This document shows positions 49,839-62,600 of a DNA stretch of 64,000 nucleotides, piece by piece (position 1 is the first letter of the stretch; the number at the start of each line of letters is the position of its first letter). The position numbers and the translations under genes were made by a program. This stretch comes from Paragordius varius. Its lineage: Eukaryota > Nematomorpha. The notes beneath the pieces were generated by a model. The model did no database searches. It was not told the DNA's origin and saw only the letters and a program-made list of their open reading frames with translations. The stretch is taken from NCBI GenBank assembly GCA_964247055.1, contig OZ176055.1, positions 8,928,001 through 8,992,000 of the forward strand, in the 5' to 3' direction.

Positions 49839-51846
49839 GGTGACCAGTTTTTTTAAAGTTTGAAGGAAAAAGCGGGAGAAATTTGCGAAAAGGGGAGGGG
49901 GCATGGGGGTACAAGCAAAAAAATTTATACAAAAAATTTATTGTAATAATTATTTATTTTCACAAATACATTATTATAAATGTAAATAAATATTTTATTC
50001 CTTGGTTTCAGGTTATTCTTACCTTATTCAATAAATTTACATGTGCACGAACAAAGGGTGAAGCGATTGTATGCAATGTCCTTTCATCTGCATTTTCTGA
50101 AATAGAAAAAGTTTTGCAGAAAATAAATTTCATATCCCTCTGATGCACAAAATTATTTCTCACTCTCGTTCAGCCCAAAATTCTGACATATTTTACTTCA
50201 ATGAATATTCTGGAAAAAATTAAAACAGAATCATCGCAAAGTGCGCTCTGTGGAAATGCAAGGAGCGGCACAAAAAATATTTTTAATAATTTAGCGAATA
50301 ATCTTAATCAAAACATAAATGAGGGATACACAACGCTATTCAAACAGCTGCTGATTCATAACCCCTGGATGTGGAAAATGTATTTGTTAAAATCCTTGGA
50401 TATTGTGAACTCGTTGGTTAGCTCTTTTGTCAGCTATTAAAAAAAATTAAAAATGTATGATCGCCTAAAATCCTATTTTTTTATCACAAGACAAATGCTA
50501 AAATTCCGAATCAAGAAAGGTTAGAAAATAATTTTAAACCATTACCTAATCGCAATATTATAAATCATCCAGAAAAATAAGGCTTAATGAATGGCCAGGA
50601 TATAAAAATGTTTTATTGAAAATATTATAACGCGTATCGAGGATATATCAAAATAGGAATATATTTTAACATCTACATTTTCCACATCTAGGGGTAACAA
50701 ATCAGCAGCTGTTTGAAAATCGTTGTGTATTATATGCGCTGCACACCCAACGCCAATAATGTTTTGATTAAGGTTATCTGTTAATTTATGAAAAATATTT
50801 TTTGTTCCCATCCTTGCTTTTTCACAGAAGTTCGTATTGGTGTTGTGAGCGCAATATGCGATGATTGTGTCTTTTAAAATATTTTTTCTAGAATCATTAT
50901 TGAAGTAAAATTTATGTCGGAATTTTCACCGGCTAGAGAAATAGCTAAAATTTTAATTTTTTCGGTTTCTGGATCAAAATATCTAATTAAAGTGGGAAAT
51001 AGTTTTATTTGCTTGTGTGATGCATCGTGTAGCGATATAAAATTAATTTTCAGCGAATCTTTTTGTATTTCAGAAAATGCATGTGGCGAAAGGACAATGC
51101 ATTCAATGGCTTCAGCCTTTGTTCAGGCACATGTATATATTTTTATTGAATAAAGTAGGAATAACCTGTGAGCAATCCATAGATCTAAAGGAATGATTGT
51201 GATTAAAGGCATGAAACGATAAAACGTTTTCGACTAGTGCCAAATTCTTTTTTTCCTGTCAAAATCGGTTTTTCTATTAAAATCGCTCATTTTCTAACAT
51301 GATGCCGCCATATCTAAACATTTTTTATGTTTCTGTGTTTCCATATGCTTTGTAATGTCATGCTTGCCGTCACGTGTTAGGAACCCCTCGCATAAAGAGC
51401 ATTTAACAAATAATTCCTTCTTTGTTTTTTTAATAAAAGGAAATTTTTTAATTAATTCATCCTTAATCTTACAACCTCTTTATGTACTCATATTTTTAAA
51501 CTAATATTTGTTTAATAAAATATTATATTACCTTCGCTGCTAATTTGTGGTATTAATTTGTTTATTGATAATGTTGGCAGTAGAAGTAGGAAGCAGTGTA
51601 CAATTATATGATATAAATTGGAAAAAAATAAATATTTTTATTTTAAAATAAAAAATTTTAATTTAAAATTGATATAGATAAAGATAACTAATGATAAAAA
51701 ATTTAAACGGATAAAAAAATTGATTTTTTTCAAAAAAATTAAATGTATTTAAATTTTTTTATATAATCGTCAAAACGCGGGTCATTTCGAAAACGTAGCG
51801 GGACGCGGGACAAAGTGTGAAAAAGCGGGACGTCTGGTCACCCTAC
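49839..51846. mobile_element. Palindromic hAT-like transposon derivative
   Basis: The outer inverted ends are TAGGGTGACCAG and CTGGTCACCCTA, with GCGGGA-rich subterminal sequence on both sides. The right half (minus strand, 51480 down to about 50600) reads a BED-type zinc finger (VKCSLCEGF…HDITKHMETQKHKK), then DASHKQIKLFPTLIRYFDPE, then NIIGVGCAAHIIHNDFQTAA. The left half (plus strand, about 50030-50530) reads the same transposase again: ARTKGEAIVCNVLS, NLANNLNQNI and YDRLKSYF. Two partial transposases therefore face each other. Both are interrupted by stops, frameshifts and a deletion in the left copy, so it is non-functional. I found no convincing 8-bp target duplication. Confidence 0.7.
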
Positions 51847-52690
51847 CCATACACTCTGTTGACAATTTCAAATTCACCATAAATGAGCATACTGTATTTA
51901 ACATAAAGATTGCTATTTTTTGATATGGAGTCACCTTAAAAGTAGAATGATTTTTTAATTAATTTTTCTAACAACAAAGGCGTGAACCTTGAGTCATTTA
52001 TGCATAATATATTTTTTTATAAAAATAAATTATCCAGGTTCAAAAAAAGGATGTAGCAGACCCATATACTCCTTGATTTTGTGCAATATGTAATCAGCCC
52101 AATTTTATACATGGCATTTATATTTACATGTTTACCTGAAAATTTGGTATGCTATGTTTAATTTTTATAGTTAAATTTTTTAAATTACGCATTCAGTAGT
52201 TTTGGTATTTTTAAGGTGATGCTGATAGCAAGCGACTAATTACTCAAAAATACTTTTATAATTTAATATAAAAACACCTTAATTGGATTTTATTATTTTA
52301 TTGGAAAGCATTGAAGCAATATTTATAAACATACAAGCTCCGCAGTTCTCGACGTTAAAAAAGAAGATCATGAAGATAAATGGTCCAATTCCGGGCAAAA
52401 CTATACTATTGATCCGTTTCCAATTAGATCCTAAATGACTAATAATACGCTTTTCACTTGTGTATAACTAAATAAACACCAATGGCATTTAATGCATGAT
52501 AAATACACTCCGGCAAATTTTAGGCTATTGTAACTTTCCTACGTTACCACCTCTGATTGAAGTGCATCAGAGCTTATTTTAAAAAATTGTTCAATGTTAA
52601 AAATAATTATTCTGAATTCTAAAGGAGTCTAAACCCCTATGTTTATTTAAACACATTTAGACTTTTGCTGCATAATACTACGATCATTAA
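51847..52690 (-). repeat. Duplicated segment A, right copy (inverted)
   Basis: The reverse complement of this stretch follows 24800-25625. The hAT-like element's right end abuts it exactly, at the point matching ACACTCTGTTGACAATTT. Confidence 0.7.
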
Positions 52691-53887
52691 ATTAAGTCGT
52701 TTAACAAATTTGTAGATTGACAGTAATAACGAAAATTTTAAAATATTGTTTAAATGTAATCAAATTAAATGATGTTGTTTTATGCTAGCAGTTTTGCATC
52801 TAACTTAAAGTCTGGGACAATTTTTATGTCCTGCTAAATCAAAAGGCAAAAAATATAAATAAACCGCTAAATATGTTAAAAATTACGAAATCATTAGAAT
52901 TTATTAATATATTTGTTCAAACACAAAGGCAGTTTTTAGCCACGATTTTCTTAAAACGATTCCATCAACGATTGCCGCATAACCAAAATTGATCATTTTT
53001 AAGATATGAATGGGTAAATGTAGGCGGCAATTGATGTAACGATTTATGCTTTTATCTATTTTGTTGTCATAGAGACAGATATATAAATATATCTCTACGC
53101 AAAATATTACAATCATTAGAAAATCTGAGAGTAATGTAGGCATGATTTTTAAGATATTTGAATATGAATTATCAATTATTATTTCTGAAACTCCTTTACT
53201 TTCATATCAGTTAATATAAAGACCATTGTTTTCAATTGCCTTTTTAATCCTTTTTGAACAATGATTTAGGAAATAGGCGGTTTTGATTTCCTGGCTGCAA
53301 TCATTACTCGATATTCTAATTGTATTTATTCAATGCCTAATTGTTTTTAATATATTCTGATCATTTTTGATAGAATAAATATTTCAATTTTATAATGTTA
53401 ACTGCGTGGCCATTTAAGCTTTTATTTGTTTTGTTGTGCATTTTAATAATTTATATATTCTGTTATCTTTTAAGCACATATACTCAAATATTGTATCTGT
53501 ATAAATATTGTTGCTTCGATGGAATATAAGAAACAATGAATTGGCGGTATTCATTGTATTAAAAGTAGTTTGTCTTTTGGGGAGAATTATAAATGATAGG
53601 GCATATCAGGAGGTACTTTCAAGTTTATATTTCTTGATTTTTTTTTTATTAAGACAATTGATATCCATAAAAAATAGAATGTGTTGAAATAAATGATGTA
53701 TTTTTCGATTTTGTTGGATTGGATATCTATATAAATTCATATATTCAATATTTAAAATAACGGCATATTTCAAAATTTAGTTTAATTCTCTTTTATATGA
53801 ATATTCAAATTATAGTAATATCTAAAATGCAGAGTATTGCTTGGATTAAAGTAACCAGTTTCATTTAGAAAATAACTAAAGTATACG
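52691..53887. other. Intergenic DNA, nothing recognised
   Basis: AT-rich with no convincing coding or RNA signal. The 79-codon minus-strand open stretch (52904-53143) has no recognised domain. Confidence 0.4.
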
Positions 53888-55034
53888 TTAAAAATGGGAA
53901 GAAAATATGGGAGCTAAGCAATCGGATCCCGTTATGTCTGGCAGATTATGACTGTTTTCCTGGCCGGGCAATGGACAGATAGGTACTGGCTCTGTAAAAA
54001 TTCTACCTCTTCTCCTTCTAATGTAGGGGAAATCATGGTTTGAATTAGAATTACCAAAGTACGAGCATTTACATCTAATATAAGTGGTATAAAAATAATT
54101 GTTTAAGTTTATTATTGTAAAAATTTAGGTCTTACTTTGAACACATTATATTTAGTGTTTTTCTCGGCATTGGAGATGATTGACGGGCATCTGCCGACCG
54201 AGTTCGCCATACACATGAACGATAGGACGCCCGTTTCCCGCTAATAACTCTATGGGTATAATAAGCAGGGACTCGATTGACAATAGATTGTCTGACCTCA
54301 CTTCTACTGTGGAGACAATTGGTTTCCCTTCTAGGGGCTAGAACAACATTTTCCAGATAATTGGTGGTTTCACTTCTTGGGGCTAGAACAACATTTTCCA
54401 GAATTTCTTGTTTACCTGATGCATTTGTCCGGGTTATTCGTAGAGCAGTAACGTCTTTATTAGTTATACTAATATGTTCACTTATAGTGTTGTCGATTTT
54501 CTTCTCAATCTTTAACTCTGAAATTGAACTATTACATAGAATACTTAAGTTAAAATCTGATGTCTTAAATTCCAAAGGTATGTTTTCACCCATTTTAAAT
54601 CTCTTATTGGGTTCCAAGTTTTACTTATCTTTCATTACACGTTTTTTGGAAAACTTTATCTCTTTTTTATTTACTTTAGGCATTTCATTTTTGCGATTCA
54701 CTTTGGGATTTTTGTTATTTGATTGACATCTCTTATGTTTGGTTGTTATGTTTTGCCTTAGGGTTTTTACTTGTCTTGTTGGTTTTAAAACTGGTTTAGT
54801 CTTATGCTTTACCGATTTCATAGGTTTTGTTACGGCAGTCCGTTTATACAAACTTTTTCCCTTAACATTTTTATTTTGCAATCCTATCTTTCTGGATTTG
54901 CTTTTCGCTTTCTTGCTAGATATTGATTGTTTGCCTTTCCGTTTAATGGGTGTACGTTTTATTTTGGATGCCGTGTTTTGAGATATTTTTTGTTTTTTTG
55001 ATTGAATTTTTTAATACATCAGAAGATTTACGTT
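53888..55034 (-). pseudogene. Lysine-rich repeat-protein gene, right copy with 3' exons
   Basis: No known family is recognised. The minus strand starts MKRKSSDVLK at 55034 and follows the same basic head as 27476, then about three repeat units (ENVVLAPRSETTNYL, ENVVLAPRRETNCL, and a degenerate SRSEVRQSIV). It continues through an Arg-rich stretch (SGKRASYRSCVWRTR) to a donor at 54135. A 61-nt GT-AG intron (54075-54135) joins in phase to a last exon, 54074-53888, that reads CKCSYFGNSNSNHDF and RRRRGRIFTEPVPICPLPGQ and stops. The in-phase join and higher G+C argue that these are the original 3' exons. Relative to the left copy there is one extra base near codon 11 and an in-frame stop after VMKDK, so as drawn it is broken, unless introns are missed. 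Confidence 0.5.
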
Positions 55035-56105
55035 TCATTTTTAAATTTTTAAAGCAAGTAATTACGTAAGTAATAATAGACAATCAATATAAAATGATTG
55101 TTATGATAATATTATTAAATTTGAATTTTATATAACTCAAGGTTACACTAATAATATTAAAATATAATAAAATATATAAATATACAGATATTACCTCAAT
55201 CTCGAATACTTAAAGTTTAATATATAAAAATAGATTTTAAACAAATTAATATTTGACAAATACATTCATTTTATTTGTTGCGAATATCTCTGCGTAAAAT
55301 ATTTTTATATGATACAAATCGTTTAATCTATAATGTCATTTAATCTAATATAGCTAGGTCCTTCGGTTATTCCTACAACAATTGGACATATCAACTAAAG
55401 AATGGGAATGCTTTGGAAGTTATACGGATCTATTATTTCTTAAACTGTTTTCATATCGTTTCCACCATATTTTAAATTCAAACTAATGTATTTCAACGAA
55501 ATTTTACATAAATATTAAAGCTAGTATAAATTTTTTAAAAATAGCTTATTTTATATCATAAAAATAGTTATTGAGTGAACCTAGGGCTTTGGTGTGCAGT
55601 TTATAAAACAGCCCATTTTGGAGTGGTTGGAAGAGTTACCGAGATTTATTCAAATAATCATTTACATCAATATAGTTGATATTCAGTTAAAATTCAAATT
55701 ATACAGACAAAACTTCAAACTAAAAGCAAAAATAATAACAACCATACTTTTTTAGCATATGGTTTTTGAAATACACAGCTTGCACAAAATCAACCTTATG
55801 AAGTATATAGATAAAAAATATAACAGGATTATCATGGTCTTTTGATTTTGTCCCTTGCGTGACATTATTAAGAAAGTTATTTATACTTTTGTGGTTACCA
55901 CTCTATAACAAAAAATGAATTGCGCACATTGTGTTAACCAATTTTTTACCAAATAACTACATGTAATAAATAAACCGATATTAAAAAAAATTTAGATATG
56001 GACCGACCGTCCCAAATTTTTTCGCTCTTGATGGGTTAGTTTCCTTAAATAAACGTTGTGCAGTAAATGCGTCATAAATTTGAATATCTGCAATTTGATA
56101 TTGAT
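54305..56105 (-). repeat. Duplicated segment B, right copy (inverted)
   Basis: The reverse complement matches 26391-28140, including the upstream flank with a half M2 MITE (about 55676-55766) and the gene head. Identity is high but with scattered differences, so this is older than the 3,006-bp duplication. Homology stops at about 56105, where the retroelement LTR begins. Confidence 0.85.
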
Positions 56106-56108
56106 AAC

Positions 56109-58330
56109 TGGGGACGAGAGTAAAATTTATGGTAAGGTGAGATGTTTGCTTTTATCAATTAACCAGGGTATAATAATAATAGTCACACGTGGTGGTGAGG
56201 TTAAAATAATTTAATAATACTAAACAGAAAGATAATAGGTTAATATATTAATATATAACAAATGTTGTTTGTGCGGTTATCTAATAGTGTAATAAAAGGT
56301 TCATTCAACTTAGCCTGCCAGTAACCACTCTAACATTACTACCCCCTCCTACGAAAGCGGGCAGGTTTCGGACGACTTCTTGTCGGTACCGTCGTTCCTG
56401 TGCTTTAGCGGGGAGTAGATTGTCGCAGATTCCTGTTTATTAACATTATTTGAACTTTCGGCTGTCGGAGTAATTGGTCCGATTTTGTCCCTTGAATTAA
56501 TCGTGTTTGGTTGTTGCGTTTCGGCGATTGTTTCATCATCCGTGGCAGTGGTTACATTCTTTTCATTTGTGTTGATGGCAGTGGTAGGTTGTGGTAGTGG
56601 CTGGTGTACCATTTGGTCAGCGTGTTTCCTCAAACTTTGTCTCGGTCCTTGTCCCATTGTATAAGCAGCCCTGTACGGTCCGTAATCTCTTTGGCGCGCC
56701 ACCCTGGACTTAATTCATTTTTAATCATTACCTGGTCATTAATGGCAAACTGCCGTCGGGGGGCCGGTGCATCTAGCAATCTCGCCCTACTATTTAACCA
56801 GGTTAAGGGGGTATAGGGAGTACGCTTGAACATTAACTGGGTCGGGGTTTCTTTCGTTGTTGAGTGTATAGAATTTCTATACGCCTATTGGCTAGTGTTA
56901 AACGCTTTGTGAATGGATATCACATTATTTTTTATTCTTTTGTATTTATTTTTTTGTGTACCTTCTAACCTTTCTACCATCCAATTACTCTTAGGGTAAA
57001 TTTAATATGTTTTACCCCTTACGTACTTAAGGTTGACGTGAAGTACTCATTACTGAAATACGAAGCGTTATCGCTAACGATCTCTCTTGCAAAGCCAAAT
57101 CTTGCAAAGGTTTCTTCTATTTCATGGATTATATTCGCTGCGGTAACCTTTTTCAAAATAAATCCTTCTGCCCATTTCGAGGCACTATCAATTATCAACA
57201 ACCAAAAAAAACCGTACGGTCCAGATATATCAAAATGCAAACGCTCCCACACAGCAACATTATGATCCCACTGATACGTGGAATTCTGAGTAACATTCAG
57301 CCTACTACGTTGGTACGATTCGCATCGACTACTGGCTTTTACCAGTTTTCTAATTCTGGCCAATAAAACGTAAATCTGGCCATCGCTTTCATGGTCTTTA
57401 CGTTGTTATAACCGCTGTGTAAATATCTCATCACCTCTTTTTGGAGGGGCTTGGGAATTACAATCCGATCATTTAAACTTAATAAGCCATATTGATATGC
57501 CAATTCGTCTTCACGGTTTACAAACTTTTCTAATTCTGGAAAACTCCAGTCATGGTTGTTTAACGCTTTAATTACTTTTTGTAATACCGGATCTAATGCG
57601 GTTTCTTTTCGTATTGCATCTCAGCTTAACCGCACGTTATGACAATTCAAAAATCTCAGATATCTGGTAACCGCATAATCTTCATCATAGGCAACGATCT
57701 CGTCAATCGGCCATCTCGATAAATAATCAGCTCTATTTTAAACCGCTTTTTGATGACTTATTTCAAAGTCGTATTCATTTATCATATTAATCCACCTTAG
57801 TACTTTAGCATTATGTATCTCTTTTAAATTTCGATATTTTATTAACTTTACTAAAGGTAAATGGTCAGTTAATAATATAAATTTTTTACGATATACGAAT
57901 CTATTAAACTTTCGTAACGCAAAAATATTGCTTTTAATATAGTGGAATAACTCTTTTCAGCGTTGCTACACTTTTGTGAGGCATACGCTACCGGTATCCT
58001 TTCACTATTAACTTCATGACTTAAAATACACCCGAATTTTAAATCTGACGCATCAGTTTCTATTATCAATTTCCTATTCGGGTTATAAGTGTTAAAAGCT
58101 TAACCAATTCTTAGTTGCTAACCAGCTTTCCTCATGGTTCTCGGTCCAAAACCATCTCGTATTTTTACTAGTTAATTTATGTAAGGGACCGACTATCATT
58201 TGTAATTTTGGTATAAAGCGTTCATGAAACGTCAAAAAACCTAAAAAACTTGTAATAGAATTTTAGGTTACTAACTTCATTGGCTACTTTGATTGCCGAA
58301 ATTCTGTCACCTTTTATCAATTTAAATAAC
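56109..58330 (-). mobile_element. Ty3/Gypsy LTR retrotransposon fossil, 5'-truncated
   Basis: An old, broken copy in minus orientation. From its upstream side the remaining parts are the end of a reverse transcriptase, an RNase H region (IIETDASDLKFGCILSHEVN), an integrase core (LHFDISGPYGFFWLLIIDSA) and an integrase tail. A polypurine tract then precedes one LTR of about 227 bp (56109-56335, TG…CA ends). The gag, protease and most reverse-transcriptase sequence and the other LTR are missing. Several breaks interrupt the pol region, so it is not functional. Confidence 0.85.
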
Positions 58331-58792
58331 ATTTTGAAAGAGAGAAGCTTGATTATGTAGGAACTCTAACCATATTTTTGAAGTATCACTTTCAAAAAAC
58401 TTTTCTAAAGTTGTAGGACATTTGTCCTGTGAAAAAAAATAGGATTTTAAAGGATTATACATTTTAAAAATTCAGAAAGTTTTTTCCTGAATAAATGTAT
58501 ATTTTGCTTATTGTGTTTTGAAGCATGGTTTGTAGCGGTGTAATTTTAGAATGTTATAAAAACACTTTTTCTCGACAACTCTATGCTGAACATCTCTATC
58601 ACATAAAACCTCATAGCTCCTTGTGGTAGTTTAATGGCAAGCCATTTAAATACAAATATTTTGGAAAAATTATCCTGAAACAATTGTAAAAAATGCTAAT
58701 CTTTAGCCTTTTGAGCGCATGATGCTTTTTTCATATAAAATAATAAAAAAATCCTCACCACAAACTTTTTCGTTATTATTTTATTTTTTAAA
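58331..58792. other. Intergenic DNA, nothing recognised
   Basis: AT-rich with no coding signal. It separates the retroelement fossil from a diverged MITE. Confidence 0.4.
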
Positions 58793-59250
58793 AATTTAAA
58801 TTGGGTAACTAATAACGCCAGGTAATTGCTATTAATAAAAAAACTACTGAGAAAAACTGTTATATTTAAAATTTATGCTTCTGTCCTCATAAAAATTATT
58901 TAGCCAATGACTAAATAAAATTTGGCTTTAAAAAAATTTCCACATTAAACTTCGATGCAATTTTTGTTCTAACAAACTTTAGTTCCTATACAATTATCTT
59001 TAATTAAAGTTATTTTTTATTAATTTTATAACCAAAGTTAAAATAAACAAAAGGGGTTTATTTTGAATTATTTTTATACCTATCTAATCCAAACCTGTCA
59101 TGTTATCTAAGTTTCTACCTTCAGGATTAGCTAAAAAGCTGCATTGATGTTATATATTATCAACTTTGCAATCGCATCAATTCGTTTCCTATTTTTGTAT
59201 TTTAAGCTGACCTGGAGTCACAACTAACAATCGGAAATTAAATGTTAAAT
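58793..59250 (+). mobile_element. MITE family M1, copy 6, old and truncated
   Basis: The order of internal blocks follows M1 (AATTTATGCTTCTGTCCTCA, AATTTGGCTTTAAAAAAATT, CTTCGATGCAATTTTTGTTC). It is clearly diverged and lacks the clean TTAACACTT ends. Confidence 0.6.
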
Positions 59251-59610
59251 CGTGAATTATGGTAACAAAATAAAAATAATTAACTTTGAAGATCTTTCAA
59301 AAAGAAATGTCCATCAAGTTTTTTAATAGTTTTATACTAGCTGTTCTTTCAGTCGTATTTCGAGGTTCATTAAATTTGGAACTTTTATAAAAATTATTAG
59401 ATTTATAGGCTTTTTTTCTATACACTACAAGAGGGTTTTAAATACTTTTTTCACGAAACCAAATTTTGAAACGCTAGTTTGCTAACTAAAAAAGAAAATA
59501 TATCATATAAAAGATAAAGACGATAAAATTTCATAATCCAGGTTTTTTGATATTTTATTACATATAAACAATGAGTTTTGTTTAGTATCACATAATCAAA
59601 TGAGTGTCAT

Positions 59611-62600
59611 ATGGGGTTTTCTGAAATTTCGGAATATATTTTATTGGAAATTTTTTATTATTTGAGTCCAGAAGATTTGTTTCAATGTGAGGCAGTTTGT
59701 AAAAGTTGGCGACTTTTACTGTTGAGAGATAATAATATATGGCATTATGCTTATAAAAGGTTTATATTTTCTATAATTTTAAGGATGTTTGCCAGAATTT
59801 CGATAACGCCTTACCTAAATTGGAGAGATGAGTGTTATAGATTATTGGCGAAAGTACCTTGCAAAGAAGTTTTAAGCCATAAAGAAAAAACATTTCATAG
59901 AGATCAAGTGTTACATGTCTGTTTTTCTCATAATGGCCAATTGTTTTCCACTTGTTCCAAAGATGGATTTATTAAAGTAAATTTGGGCACTTTATTGATT
60001 TTTTGAATAATTTTTTTTGTTTATATTTACCAGATTAACTTAATATATTGTTTTACAAAATTTTCTAGTGTGAATATTAAACAAAAATTGAACTGAAAAT
60101 TACTTATTATTTATATATTATATAATGTTCGGTTTCTCAAAACTCGGAACTACATTTTTTACCTACCAACCATTTGAGTCAATATAGGTGGGGGGGGGAG
60201 GTTTTTTTATTTTTTACCATATTTTCATTTTTTTTTGCTAAAAAATATCCAAGGTTTGGGACTTACCAGGATGTCAAATTAATCTTGTACATTGTCATGA
60301 TATGAAAACGTTTCATTGGAAATATACTCAACTCTCATCTTTTAATGCTTCAGACACACTTTTATTAGTTTCTGGAGTTCATTTTGGGGCCCACAGTTCT
60401 TCAGGGGAAATAGCCGTGTTTAATTTGGCGGGTTGGTTATAAGTTTATTTTAAAAAAATATAAATTTGCAATTATTATAGTTTTACAACCATAAAACAAA
60501 AAAAGGACAAAATATTAGCATAAAGCATGTTGGAATAGTATCAAATAATAAAAATATTACGATTGTATAGAAAAAAACCGTATTTTTAAGCCTGAATATC
60601 GATGAAACGCCTATTGTTTTGGGTAATAAGAAATAAGGTTAAAAAATCATATAGCATACACTTAATTTTATGTTTAACTGTAGAAATGCCTAGAGTTTTT
60701 GCCTAACAAAAATTAAAAAATTAAAATATGGTTTTGCATGGGATTAATATTCCTTTTTTATTCTCCTTATTCATATTTTTACAGCTTTACTATTCAGTTA
60801 TATTCAAATTTTGAGATTTGAAACAATTTATTTAACTATTTGCGCTTTCAGAGTGTCCTTAAACACTTAAATCGGTTAACACTTCAAGTTGGTCCTTAAA
60901 CTGTTTAAGCTTAATTTAACCAAATTTTTGCATTAATTTTTATATTTTATCCTAATTTCCTTTTTATATATGTATTTATTTTTCATTAAAAAACCAGTTT
61001 TGTTACTAACTAGTTTTTCCAATTCAATAATAATTTTAACTTTTGATGTTTTTAATGAAAAATCGTAAATAAAATAAAAAGTTTACGGACGGTTTTGTAT
61101 TGTTAAAGGACACTCTTGAAGTGCAAATGGTATATATATATATAATTTTATTTTCCCGCTTAATAAGATGATAACTTTACGCTGCAATGTCGGATAATTA
61201 ATCGACCTTACGATACATTCGGTGCCTGGTTTGATGAGAATCACATAATTTCGGGCAATTTACATTGGTTTGGTCATTTGATTTCTTGCAGTTCTTTTTG
61301 GATTAACAAAGCTTGGCAAGTATAAAGTTTTGATTACAGTTAAACATTGATGTTTTACGGATAAAACGTAAAAGTATAAAGACAAATATTTTTTCTAAAA
61401 GACAACCAACCAACCATACTTTTTAAGTTTTGATTTTGTAAATATAACCTATTGTTGTAATTTAATGTGCTTTATAGGATAAATAAGGTTTGGAAAGTAT
61501 ATGGTTGTCTTTTTTGAAAATTTTGTCTTTTTTGAATGTTTAACATTTTGTCTGTATAATTTAAATTTTTATTTTAAGAGTATTCGATGGTTATTAAAAT
61601 GATAAACTAACCACCGTTTATGAATCCAATTATTTACGTTCATATCTGGTCAATTAATCTAAATAACATTGGAGTAAGGTGTATTAATAATTTATATTTA
61701 ATAGATGTTACTTTTGACTGTGTTTTTTTTAAAAATAATTGTTAAAAAAGCATATAATCATTTACATTTATATACATTTTTTTATAGTCTGAATCTATTA
61801 AATTTTTTTTATTCACGCTCACAGTTAGAATCTAAATATGATTTAACATTTTTTAAATTTTGTTTAAATTAACTTTTTTTCATATTAATTTTTTTTCCAA
61901 TTGTTTTAAGGAAACTGAAACCGCTAAAGAAGGGGTCGTCATGCAAGCCTTCAAATTTTTTAACGTTAATGGAAGTTTAATTCGGAATATTCTTGTGGCA
62001 AATGTGGAAAAATCCTTTCAGAAAGGAAATGGAATTCTTGGTTTAATATTTTTTACTGGGGGGATCAAATTTAACTGGAACTGTTTTTTTTGTTAAGGAA
62101 AACTGTTCAAAACTTATAAATAGTAATATTATTTTTAAAATGTTTCCCATTATTTTTAATGGTTAATTTTGGATTTTTTCACAAAAATGATCCTATATAG
62201 GTAAATATTTTTGCCTGTTACCATATTAACCCTTCTGTAAATTCTTTCGAATCTAAATTAGATATTAATCACTAAACCGCTCTTCCTTGTATTTTTATTT
62301 ATATACCTTTGAAATTTAATTTAAATTTTTAAACATTAAGATAACCCTGATGAAATTCAATCTCAACAAAGACGCAAATTATCATACGAAAAATTAGGCA
62401 TCGATTGTGATAAACCTTCAACTAGTTGTCAAACAAATATGGATTTCGATGATTCCAAAACGGGCAACACAGAAAAATATTTGATATTTACTACAGGTCA
62501 TTTATTTCGATTCCTCCTAATTTTATGTAGAATTTAATCAATTTTCTTCTCTCAATCGCTAAAATCCAGTAAAATATATCATAATTGTTTAGGATAGATG

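Noticed and set aside
53907-53950. MGAKQSDP start resembling the myristoylated N-terminus of ZNRF2
   Set aside because: The frame closes within 14 codons and no RING domain follows. The opposite strand gives a better, in-phase spliced exon.
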